A stretch of 64,000 nucleotides of DNA from the NCBI GenBank assembly GCA_964619935.1, contig CAZUGO010000032.1, forward strand, positions 1-64,000, read 5' to 3'. The position numbers and the translations under genes are program-made. Origin of the DNA: CAZUGO01 sp964619935 (lineage in GTDB: Bacteria; Planctomycetota; Phycisphaerae; UBA1845; CAIVHJ01). The first letter of the stretch is position 1. Every line of letters begins with the position of its first letter. This document shows, piece by piece, positions 1 through 7,811 of the stretch. The notes under the pieces are model-generated. The model was not told the origin of the DNA. It did no database searches and worked only from the letters and a program-made list of their open reading frames with translations.

Positions 1-141
1 CCCAGCCGCCACCGCGCATCCGCAACGGCGACGTCCTCCTCCCGGAGGCATCGTCACCCGGCCGTAGTGCCGACCTTTGAGAAAAACCCGGCCGGACGCC
101 ATCATCAGGGCCGATACGCGATAAAATCTGCGAAAGTTGGG

Positions 142-1839
142 TTAGCGGGCCGGGTCCGGCCCATCTGGAACGGGCCTTGCAACGTGATTGATGTGCGCGG
201 CGATTGGCATGCGCCATCCCACGCCGAACGCCCGGGCCGAGACCTTCAGACCCGGGGCCGCCTGGCGCCGCTTGTACTCGTTGAGGTCGACGCGGCGGAT
301 AACGTCGGTCACATCGTTGCGCGACAACCCTTCGGCAATCATCTGCTCGGGTGAGCGTTGTTCCTCGACGTAGCCCTGTAGGATGGCGTCGAGTTGCTCA
401 TAGGGGGGCAGGGTGTCCTGGTCGGTTTGATGCGGTCGCAGTTCAGCGGACGGTGGCTTGCTCAACGTTCGCCCGGGGATCACCGTGCGACCGGCGTGTT
501 CGTTCAGCCGCTGGGCCGCCTGATACACCCGCGTTTTAGCGACGTCGCTGATCACCGCCAGCCCGCCGCACATGTCGCCGTACAGGGTGCAGTATCCGAC
601 TGCCAGCTCGCTCTTGTTCCCGGTGGTCAGCAACAGCCAGCCGAACTTGTTGGACAGGGCCATAAGGATTTGGCCGCGGATACGGGCTTGCAGGTTCTCT
701 TCGGTGACGTCGGGGGCCCGGTCGCCGAAGTGGTCGGCGAGCGTTCGCTCGGCCGTCTCGTGCATTTCATGGATCGGAATCGTACGGAAATCGATGCCCA
801 AGTTGGCTGCCAGCTCCCGGGCATCCTCCAGGCTCCCCGGACTGCTGTGCCGGGACGGCATGGCGACGCCGTGGACCCGGTCGGACCCCAGGGCTTGGGC
901 GGCGATGGCCGCAACCACCGCCGAGTCGATGCCGCCCGACAGCCCGAGCACCACCTCACGGAAGCCGCACTTGCGCACGTAGTCACGGGTGCCCAGAACC
1001 AGCGCTTCGATGAGGCAGTCGAGGTCTTCGGGATAAGGCGCGACCGCTTGCGGATCGGGTCTGGACAGGTCGACGATGAGCAGGTCTTCGGCAAACGCCC
1101 GGGCCTGCCCGATGAGCCGGCCGGCGCTGTCGATGACCATGCTGCCGCCGTCAAAAATCAGGTCATCGTTGCCGCCGACCTGGTTCACATACACGAGCGG
1201 CAATGCATGCTCCCGGCATTGCTGCGCGAAGATCCGCAGCCGCTCACGCTGCTTGGCCACCCAGAAGGGAGATCCGGAAATGTTGATGAGTACGTCAGCG
1301 CCCAAGCGGGCTTGCTGCTCGATCGGGTCGGTGTGGTACAGCCGCTGATCGATGAATTGCTCGTCGTTCCAGAGGTCCTCGCAAATGCTGATTCCTAAGA
1401 CGAGCGGCTCGCCGCGCGGGGAGCGCCATGAGCAGACGGTGCCGGACGCGGCGGGCTGGAAGTAGCGGCGTTCGTCAAAGACATCGTAGGTCGGCAGCAG
1501 GCACTTCCTGGCCCGGGACACCACCGTGCCCTCGCTGCACAGGGCGGCGCTGTTGAACAGCCCCATGGGGGAGGGGGCGTCGTCGGGTTCGGCATATCCG
1601 ACCACCGCTGAAATCCCCCGGCAGGCGGCGGCGATGGTGCCCAGCGCCACGACATTCTGCTGAACGATGCTGTGCCGCAGCAGCAGATCCTTCGGTGGGT
1701 AGCCCAGGGTCACCAGTTCCGGAAGCACCACCAGGTCCGCCCCCGCCGTGCGGGCCTGGTCGACCGCATGGACGGCTCGCCGGGTATTGGCGGGAATGTC
1801 GCCCACCACCGGGTTCAGTTGCGCCAAAGCCACGATCAT
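142..1839 (-). CDS. nadE: Glutamine-dependent NAD+ synthetase
   Basis: Makes NAD from nicotinate adenine dinucleotide, ATP and glutamine-derived ammonia in the cytoplasm. The 565-residue protein has the usual two-domain form. An N-terminal nitrilase-type glutaminase carries the Glu (PELVTLGYPPKDLL, about residue 41), the Lys (RARKCLLPTYD) and the Cys (ISICEDLWND). A C-terminal ATP-pyrophosphatase carries the P-loop SGGIDS near residue 300, then TTGNKSE and YGD. The length fits the bacterial two-domain family. The ATG at 1839 begins directly with the nitrilase strand MIVALAQLNP, so this start is favoured although no strong ribosome binding site is visible. It stands alone, divergent from the copper ATPase. 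Confidence 0.95.
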   Translation of the reverse strand: MIVALAQLNPVVGDIPANTRRAVHAVDQARTAGADLVVLPELVTLGYPPKDLLLRHSIVQQNVVALGTIAAACRGISAVVGYAEPDDAPSPMGLFNSAALCSEGTVVSRARKCLLPTYDVFDERRYFQPAASGTVCSWRSPRGEPLVLGISICEDLWNDEQFIDQRLYHTDPIEQQARLGADVLINISGSPFWVAKQRERLRIFAQQCREHALPLVYVNQVGGNDDLIFDGGSMVIDSAGRLIGQARAFAEDLLIVDLSRPDPQAVAPYPEDLDCLIEALVLGTRDYVRKCGFREVVLGLSGGIDSAVVAAIAAQALGSDRVHGVAMPSRHSSPGSLEDARELAANLGIDFRTIPIHEMHETAERTLADHFGDRAPDVTEENLQARIRGQILMALSNKFGWLLLTTGNKSELAVGYCTLYGDMCGGLAVISDVAKTRVYQAAQRLNEHAGRTVIPGRTLSKPPSAELRPHQTDQDTLPPYEQLDAILQGYVEEQRSPEQMIAEGLSRNDVTDVIRRVDLNEYKRRQAAPGLKVSARAFGVGWRMPIAAHINHVARPVPDGPDPAR

Positions 1840-1886
1840 GTTGGGATTTAACCACTTGCGGGTGGGGAATGCAATTCAAAGCGACG

Positions 1887-1956
1887 CAGGCCAGCAGCTC
1901 TCTTCAATGATCGGGCCGGGAGGAGTTCATGTGAAGAGCTTGACGCTGCTGGCCTG
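1887..1956. repeat. Long imperfect inverted repeat enclosing a possible 8-codon leader
   Basis: The arms at 1887-1898 (CAGGCCAGCAGC) and 1945-1956 (GCTGCTGGCCTG) are perfect complements. A second complementary pair (CTCTTCA at 1900-1906, TGAAGAG at 1932-1938) extends the stem with a small bulge. The loop has a strong purine-rich site (GGGAGGAG, ending at 1925) followed by a GTG at 1931 that opens eight codons (VKSLTLLA) ending in TGA at 1957. It lies in the roughly 600-bp divergent gap between nadE and the copper ATPase. It could be an attenuator-like leader, or a chance hairpin with a chance short frame. Confidence 0.35.
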
Positions 1957-2264
1957 ACGAAGCTTATTTCTCTGGAAGACAACTAGCATCTCTTGTGCCA
2001 TGTCGCGGCGAATCGCGTTGGGCGCGATCTGCGGCGGCGGCAGCACCGGGACCTGCGTGAAAAGGCACACAGGTGCGTACTATTTCGACCGGCATTACGT
2101 TCGGGTCGCCGCCACGATGCGTGGATCCCTGGGAGCGGCGATTGGCATCGGATGTGCTACCGTGCAGGCTGGATACGGGAGCCGTCCGCACGACAATTTG
2201 ATCACCAACTCCCATGACGGTTGGGGCAGCCGTTGGGAGTCATGTGGTTGGCGGGTGTGCGAAA

Positions 2265-2331
2265 GGGTATCCCGATACCCGACAGCGAGTGATTGCGGGC
2301 TCCATGTTTGTCTCCCGTATCCCTCGCTGTC
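2265..2331. repeat. Two short inverted repeats upstream of the copper ATPase
   Basis: GGGTATC and GATACCC (2265-2271, 2274-2280) form a tight palindrome around two bases. GACAGCGAG (2281-2289) and CTCGCTGTC (2323-2331) form a 9-bp stem with a 33-base loop, followed by TTTATT. They lie 118-184 bp before the chosen start of the copper ATPase. They may be an operator or a weak terminator, and no known copper-regulator box was recognised. Confidence 0.3.
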
Positions 2332-2448
2332 TTTATTGCGCCTTGCGGTCCAGCCCTGCCGGGTTCCTCCTGGAACTTTTGCGCGGCTACAATCTTCCCG
2401 GTCCGGTGCCGCCGTGGGCGGCGTGCAGACCGGCGAGGAGCGGTGGTC

Positions 2449-4632
2449 GTGCATGAACTGCACTTGAGAATCGGGGGCATGACCTGCGGCGGATGCGTGG
2501 CCCGCGTCCGCCAGGCCCTGTTGCAATCGCCGGGCGTGTGGGAGGCGGAAGTCAGCCTGGCGGGCGAAAGCGCTCGGGTGCAGGCTGGCGACGGCGTCAG
2601 CGCCGGCCAGCTTGCCGGCCGTGTTCGCGAGTGCGGCTACCAGGCGGCCGAAGTGATCGATTCGGCGGCAGCCGAGGCAGGCGCCCGGCGTGACTATCAG
2701 AACCGCCTGCGGCAGGGTCGGCAAGCGGTGATGACCGCCACGATGTACGGCATTCCGGTGGTGGGGTTGGAGTGGTTCGGCAGCGCCCTGGCTTCCACCG
2801 AAGCGGGCGGCCACGTGTGGTGGCGCGGGCTGCAGGCCGGCCTGTGTGCGTTGGCGCTGTACTCGCCGGCCGGCGGACCGATTGTGGCCGGCGGCATCCG
2901 GGCGTTCTTGCACCGCACCGGGAACATGGATCTGCTGGTTACCCTGGGTGTGCTGGCTGCGTTCGGGTCGAGCGTTGCCGCGCTGCTGTCGGGTAGCCAC
3001 GGGCCGTTCCATTTTCACGGCGTGGTCATGATCTTATGGTTCATCGACGTGGGGCGCTACGTCGAGGCCCGCGCCAAGCATCGGGTCACCGAAACGCTGA
3101 CCGCGCTGTTGGAGCGCGTGCCGCGAACCGCAATCCGGATCGAGGGGCAGGCGCTGCGCGAGGTCGACATTCGCGAACTTCGCCCGGGCGACCGCCTTCG
3201 GCTGGCCGACGACCTGGTGGTGCCGGTCGACGGCCGGGTGATCTCGGGCAGCGCTTCGGTTGACCAGAGCACGATCACCGGCGAGTCGCGGGCAGTCCCC
3301 AAGAACCCCGGTAATGAACTGTTTGCCGGGACGCGGGTGCTCGATGGCGTGCTGGTCATGGAAGCCACCCGCCTGGGAACAGAATCGGCGATCGGTCAGA
3401 TTTTGCAAGGGGTCCGACGGGCCCAATCGAGCCGGACAGACGCTCAACGCCTGGCCGACCGGGTGGCAGGGATCTTCGTGCCGATCGTGGCGGCGGTCGC
3501 GATTCTGACGCTATTGGCTTGGGGGCTGCTGGCGGCAGCGGGCTGGGGCGGCGGATTGTCGGCTGCCCTGGCGGTGCTGGTGATCGCCTGCCCGTGCGCC
3601 ATGGGACTGGCGACGCCGACGGCGGTGTTTATCACTACGGCTCGGGCGGCGGTCCACGGCATTCTGGTGAAGGATGCGGCCGCCCTGGAGCGGCTGGGAT
3701 CGGTGGACACCGTTTTGTTCGACAAGACCGGCACCCTGACCACGGGCAAGCCGAGGGTCGTCGAGACGGTTCCGGTGGGTCAGGATTCGGCCGATCGGGT
3801 TCTGCAGCTGGCCGCTTCGCTTGCTCGGCTGTCGCAGCATCCCTTGGCCCGGGCTCTGGCAGCGCACGCAGCGGCGCAGCGGCTGGAGCTGCCAGCGCCC
3901 GAGTCGTTCGCCGCCTGGGCCGGCGGGGGGATGCAGGGAAACGTGGGCTCGGAGTGCATTCGCGCGGGCAGCGCCGATTTCATGGCAGAACACGGGATTT
4001 CCACCGCCGCGGTCGATGGCGAGCATCGCCGTTTCAGCGAGGGCGGGTGTCAGATCGTTCTGGTGGCACGCGATGACCGCCTCATCGGACTCATCGCCCT
4101 GGCGGACGAACCGCGTCCGGCGGCTGCCGAGGTGGTGAAGACCCTTCGGTCCCTGGGGTTGTCCTGTGCCCTGGTCAGCGGTGACCAGGGTCCGGCCACG
4201 GCGGCGTTGGCTCGAGCGGTCGGCATCGATGAGATCTTCGCCGACCAACGCCCTGAGCATAAGTCGGCGATCGTCGCACAACTCCAGCAGGGCGGGGCGG
4301 TGGTCGCGTTTGTCGGTGATGGTGTGAATGACGCCATCGCCATCACCCAGGCGGATGTCGGCGTGGCCTTCGCGGCTGGGACCGACGTTGCCAACCAACT
4401 CGCCGATCTGACCCTGGTGTCCGACGATCTGACTCTAGTGCCCCGGGCCGTGATGATCGGGCGGCGCTCCCTGCGGATCATCCGGCAGAACCTGTTCTGG
4501 GCGTTCTTTTACAATACCGCCTCGATTCCGCTGGCGGCTCTGGGGATCATTCCGATGTGGGTGGCCCCGGCCGCGATGATGCTCAGCTCGCTCTCGGTGG
4601 TCGGCAACAGCCTGCGCTTGCGGTCGCTGTAA
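2449..4632 (+). CDS. copA: Cu(I)-translocating P1B-type ATPase
   Basis: Exports monovalent copper across the inner membrane using ATP. The 727-residue protein begins with one heavy-metal-binding domain (GMTCGGC, cysteines 13 and 16). The membrane metal site CPC is at 381-383, the phosphorylation motif DKTGT starts at Asp425, and the hinge motif GDGVND is near 623-628. The last helices carry YNTASIP and the MLSS...NSLRLR pattern, which mark the Cu(I)-specific P1B-1 class. The GTG at 2449 is chosen because GAGGAG (2435-2440) lies 8 bases upstream; the frame is open further upstream, but that stretch has no family similarity. No copper chaperone or regulator is adjacent. Silver transport is a possible alternative. 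Confidence 0.93.
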   Translation: MHELHLRIGGMTCGGCVARVRQALLQSPGVWEAEVSLAGESARVQAGDGVSAGQLAGRVRECGYQAAEVIDSAAAEAGARRDYQNRLRQGRQAVMTATMYGIPVVGLEWFGSALASTEAGGHVWWRGLQAGLCALALYSPAGGPIVAGGIRAFLHRTGNMDLLVTLGVLAAFGSSVAALLSGSHGPFHFHGVVMILWFIDVGRYVEARAKHRVTETLTALLERVPRTAIRIEGQALREVDIRELRPGDRLRLADDLVVPVDGRVISGSASVDQSTITGESRAVPKNPGNELFAGTRVLDGVLVMEATRLGTESAIGQILQGVRRAQSSRTDAQRLADRVAGIFVPIVAAVAILTLLAWGLLAAAGWGGGLSAALAVLVIACPCAMGLATPTAVFITTARAAVHGILVKDAAALERLGSVDTVLFDKTGTLTTGKPRVVETVPVGQDSADRVLQLAASLARLSQHPLARALAAHAAAQRLELPAPESFAAWAGGGMQGNVGSECIRAGSADFMAEHGISTAAVDGEHRRFSEGGCQIVLVARDDRLIGLIALADEPRPAAAEVVKTLRSLGLSCALVSGDQGPATAALARAVGIDEIFADQRPEHKSAIVAQLQQGGAVVAFVGDGVNDAIAITQADVGVAFAAGTDVANQLADLTLVSDDLTLVPRAVMIGRRSLRIIRQNLFWAFFYNTASIPLAALGIIPMWVAPAAMMLSSLSVVGNSLRLRSL

Positions 4633-4663
4633 CCGGTCGGGCGGCGCGGCCCTCAGGTTCGGG

Positions 4664-5110
4664 CTAGTAGCAGTTCTTGAGGTCGGCTTCGTCGAGGACG
4701 TCGAAATCACGGTTCATCAACGCCTGGTAGGCGACGTCCAGTTCGTCGGTTTGCATCGCGATGCAGGAGCGCCCTTTGGGCCGGGCGAGCAGCGGGTAGG
4801 CGTAGCGAATGTTGACTTCGGCGCTCAGCAGCGCCGACCAGATCGACAGCAGCCCCTTGCGCCCGGGGGGCAATGAAATGGCCAGCAGCTCGGTCTCGCA
4901 CACCGGGAAACGGGACCCGACCAGCAGTTCGTAGCCCTGGTCGGGATCGTCCAGAATCATGCGGATAATCGCGCAGTCCACGGAATAAACCATGGACAGA
5001 CCCAAGATGTGCACATCGGTGGTCTCGAAAATACGGGTCAGCCGGACCAACTGTCCCACCCGATCCTCAAGAAAGACCGAAAATTGCCTAACCCGCGGGG
5101 CACCTTGCAT
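4664..5110 (-). CDS. ACT-domain regulatory protein
   Basis: A small cytoplasmic protein of about 148 residues built from two ACT-like ligand-binding modules. The first contains VRQFSVFLEDRVGQLVRL, and the second follows SRFPVCETELLAI and includes SIWSALLSAEVNIRYAYPL. ACT modules usually bind amino acids and control metabolic enzymes or regulators; the ligand here cannot be told. The ATG at 5110 places the first ACT strand right after the start, while an in-frame GTG at 5138-5140 would add ten residues. The gene lies 31 bp beyond the copper ATPase stop and converges with it, and its start faces dnaK across a shared upstream region. Confidence 0.75.
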   Translation of the reverse strand: MQGAPRVRQFSVFLEDRVGQLVRLTRIFETTDVHILGLSMVYSVDCAIIRMILDDPDQGYELLVGSRFPVCETELLAISLPPGRKGLLSIWSALLSAEVNIRYAYPLLARPKGRSCIAMQTDELDVAYQALMNRDFDVLDEADLKNCY

Positions 5111-5159
5111 TTGTGGCGTATCAAACCGTTTGCGTTGCACAGCGAGAGTCTACCACCTA

Positions 5160-5209
5160 AGTGCGGAGTTTTACAGATATTTATGTCCACTTCGTCAGAT
5201 TTCCGCACT
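5160..5209. promoter_or_regulatory. 8-bp inverted repeat between the ACT gene and dnaK
   Basis: AGTGCGGA (5160-5167) and TCCGCACT (5202-5209) are perfect complements, 34 bases apart, in the divergent upstream region of dnaK. A TTGACA hexamer follows at 5222-5227 but has no convincing partner at -10. The repeat does not match the CIRCE heat-shock operator (TTAGCACTC-N9-GAGTGCTAA). It may be an operator or chance. Confidence 0.3.
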
Positions 5210-5391
5210 CCTGCCCGCCTTTTGACATTGTCCTGTCATCCTGGCAGGAGTTCCGACCCTCGGCGACTGCCATCAAGGTTGCTAACAGTATTATATACAA
5301 AACGTTATGGCAATAGCCCGGCGAGCTGCGGCTTGGCACGGTCATTGCCCCATTCCTGGGGACGTTGGATCGTCATACAGGAGTGCTCGCG

Positions 5392-7305
5392 ATGTCAAAG
5401 ATCATCGGAATCGACTTGGGAACCACGAACTCGGTCGTTGCGGTCATGGAGGGCGACCAGCCCAAGGTGCTGACCAATGCCCAGGGCTCGCGCCTGACCC
5501 CGTCTGTGGTTGCGTTTACCGACAAGGGCGAGCGACTGGTCGGCCAGGTCGCCAAGCACCAGCAGGTGACCAATCCCAGCAACACGGTTTTTTCAATCAA
5601 GCGCTTCATGGGGCGGCGTCACAACGAGGTCGGCAGCGAAGAGAAGATCGTTCCCTACAAGGTGGTCGGCGATCCCAGCGAGCTGGTCAAGGTCGAGGTC
5701 CGCAAGAAGCAGTACACCCCGCCGGAGATCTCGGCCATGATCCTGCAGGATCTCAAGAAGACCGCCGAGGATTACTTGGGGCAAAAGGTCGAACGGGCCG
5801 TCATTACCGTTCCGGCGTACTTCAACGACTCCCAGCGCCAGGCGACCAAGGACGCCGGTGAAATCGCCGGCCTGAAGGTCGAGCGCATCATCAACGAGCC
5901 CACCGCGGCTTCGCTGGCCTACGGTCTGGGCCGGAAAATCAACGAGAAAATCGCCGTGTTCGACTTGGGCGGCGGCACCTTCGACGTCTCCATTCTGGAC
6001 ATTGGCGACAACGTTTTCGAAGTGCTCAGCACCAACGGCGACGGTCACCTGGGTGGTGATGATTATGACGAGGAACTGATCAATTACGTCGCCGAGGAAT
6101 TCCGCAAGAAAGAAGGAATCGATCTGCGGAAGGATCCAATGGCTTTGCAGCGGCTCAAGGAGTCCTGCGAGAAAGCCAAGTGCGAGCTGTCCAGCACCCA
6201 GGAAACCACCATCAGCCTGCCGTTCATCACCGCGGACCAGAGCGGTCCCAAGCACTTGCAGGAAACCCTCACGCGCAGCAAGTTCGAGCATTTGACCCGG
6301 GCGCTGACCGAGCGGACCCGCGGACCGGCACTGCAGGCCCTCAAGGACGCCAAACTGACCCCGGCGGACATCGATGAAGTGGTGCTGGTCGGCGGCTCGA
6401 CGCGGATTCCGGCGGTCCAGGCCTTGGTCAAGGAGATCTTCGGCAAGGACCCCAACAAGAGCATCAACCCTGACGAAGTCGTGGCGGTCGGGGCGGCGAT
6501 CCAGGGCGCTGTGCTGTCCGGCGACAAGGACGACCTCGTGCTGCTCGACGTCACGCCGCTGACCCTGGGCGTGGAGACCATGGGCGGCGTGATGACCCGG
6601 TTGATTCAGCGTAACACCACCATTCCAACCAGCCGGTCGGAAGTGTTCAGCACGGCGGCCGACGGCCAGATCGAGGTCACCATCCATGTGCTTCAGGGTG
6701 AGCGTGAAATGGCCGCCGGCAACCGCACGCTGGGCCAGTTCAACCTGGTGGGCATCCCGCCGGCACCCCGCGGGATGCCGCAGATCGAGGTGACTTTCGA
6801 CATCGACGCCAACGGCATTCTGACGGTGTCGGCCAAGGATAAGGCAACCGGCAAGGAGAACAAGATCGAGATCAAGGACTCCTCCGGGTTGTCGAGCAAC
6901 GAGGTCGAGCAGATGAAACAGGACGCCGAGCGCTACGCCGAAGACGATCGCCGCAAACGTGAACTAGTCGAAGCCCGGAACCGGGCGGACCACCTGATCT
7001 ACACCACCGAGCAGACGCTCAAGGAACACGGCGACCAGGTGCCGGCAGACGAGCGCGGCAAGGTCGAAGCGGCCCTCAACCAATTGAAGGAACGGATGAA
7101 AGGTGACGATGCGGCGGCCATCACCAAGGGACTCGAGAACCTGATGAGCGCTTCGCAGTCCATCGGCAAGATCATGTACGAGCAAGCCGCCAAGAAGGCG
7201 GGCGCCGCCTCGGGGGGTACCGAAACGGTCGGCGCCACCGCCGGCGATGGCCGTAAAGACGGCGATGTCATCGACGCGGAGTACGAGGTCAAAGATGATC
7301 AGTAA
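5392..7305 (+). CDS. dnaK: Molecular chaperone DnaK (Hsp70)
   Basis: ATP-driven Hsp70 chaperone that binds unfolded polypeptides with DnaJ and GrpE. The 637-residue protein has the N-terminal ATPase signature IGIDLGTTNS, the second signature FDLGGGTFDVS, and the third VVLVGGSTRIPAVQ, then the peptide-binding domain and a Gly-rich/acidic C-terminal tail. The ATG at 5392 has AGGAG at 5379-5383, 8 bases upstream, and gives the standard N-terminus MSKIIGID; an in-frame upstream ATG at 5365 is rejected. GrpE, DnaJ and HrcA are not neighbours, which fits the scattered chaperone genes of many planctomycetes. A small overlapping open frame follows. Confidence 0.98.
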   Translation: MSKIIGIDLGTTNSVVAVMEGDQPKVLTNAQGSRLTPSVVAFTDKGERLVGQVAKHQQVTNPSNTVFSIKRFMGRRHNEVGSEEKIVPYKVVGDPSELVKVEVRKKQYTPPEISAMILQDLKKTAEDYLGQKVERAVITVPAYFNDSQRQATKDAGEIAGLKVERIINEPTAASLAYGLGRKINEKIAVFDLGGGTFDVSILDIGDNVFEVLSTNGDGHLGGDDYDEELINYVAEEFRKKEGIDLRKDPMALQRLKESCEKAKCELSSTQETTISLPFITADQSGPKHLQETLTRSKFEHLTRALTERTRGPALQALKDAKLTPADIDEVVLVGGSTRIPAVQALVKEIFGKDPNKSINPDEVVAVGAAIQGAVLSGDKDDLVLLDVTPLTLGVETMGGVMTRLIQRNTTIPTSRSEVFSTAADGQIEVTIHVLQGEREMAAGNRTLGQFNLVGIPPAPRGMPQIEVTFDIDANGILTVSAKDKATGKENKIEIKDSSGLSSNEVEQMKQDAERYAEDDRRKRELVEARNRADHLIYTTEQTLKEHGDQVPADERGKVEAALNQLKERMKGDDAAAITKGLENLMSASQSIGKIMYEQAAKKAGAASGGTETVGATAGDGRKDGDVIDAEYEVKDDQ

Positions 7306-7573
7306 TCGCCTACCTCCGGGCCCGGACGACCCGGCGGCTGCGGACGAATGGCCCCAGGACGCCCACGAGTTCGTGCTCACCCCGGGCAGCGCCACCCTCT
7401 GGCAATTGAGGCTTCCCGGCGGGGCGGTCTTGAACATCGGCCTGGCCTTGGTCGCGCCGCCCGGGGTCGTGCTGGTGATCCCCAGAATCGTCGGGCGGCA
7501 GCACTCACCCCTGGAGCCATACTACCGCCATGAGGACACCGGGGACCCGGCGTTGTCCTACCTGTTGAACTAA
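7295..7573 (+). CDS. Small hypothetical protein overlapping the dnaK end
   Basis: A 92-residue frame whose ATG (7295) overlaps the dnaK stop by 11 bases, suggesting translational coupling. The protein is rich in Pro and has a hydrophobic middle (GGAVLNIGLALVAPPGVVLVIP), with an acidic N-terminus (DDPAAADEWPQDAHEF) and a YYRHEDTGD segment near the end. It resembles no family that I can name. Its size, same-strand position and end before a hairpin support a real gene, but the evidence is limited to that. Confidence 0.45.
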   Translation: MISNRLPPGPDDPAAADEWPQDAHEFVLTPGSATLWQLRLPGGAVLNIGLALVAPPGVVLVIPRIVGRQHSPLEPYYRHEDTGDPALSYLLN

Positions 7574-7619
7574 TCGACCCACCAGACGACGACACCCCGA
7601 TGCCCGGACGCTGCCAATC

Positions 7620-7637
7620 GCCGGCGCACTCGCCGGC
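7620..7637 (+). terminator. Possible terminator hairpin after the dnaK unit
   Basis: GCCGGCG (7620-7626) and CGCCGGC (7631-7637) form a perfect 7-bp GC stem with a 4-base loop, 46 bases after the stop of the small gene. There is no U-run afterwards, so intrinsic termination is only a possibility. Confidence 0.35.
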
Positions 7638-7695
7638 TACATTGGTTCTAATGGTCGCATTTGCAGTGCCTTACGATTTACCTCCTCCGAAAGCC

Positions 7696-7725
7696 TTGAT
7701 TCCGGTCCGAAAAAGCAGCTAGACT
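7696..7725 (+). promoter_or_regulatory. Candidate sigma-70-type promoter of the subtilase gene
   Basis: TTGATT (7696-7701) and TAGACT (7720-7725) are 18 bases apart, about 87 bases upstream of the subtilase start. Assigned by eye from hexamer similarity only. Confidence 0.3.
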
Positions 7726-7811
7726 GGAACCGCCACATCGCTCGGAACGGCTGGGAACCAACCAAGCCAGCCGGTCTTCTGTCGGGAATTCTCATTATCG
7801 CAAGGAGCAAA

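Noticed and set aside
1..141. Partial gene at the left edge
   Set aside because: Short frames here overlap the nadE end and show no family signal; nothing can be supported.
2000..2467. 155-codon open frame between nadE and the copper ATPase
   Set aside because: It overlaps the copper ATPase start, has odd composition and no recognisable motif or ribosome site.
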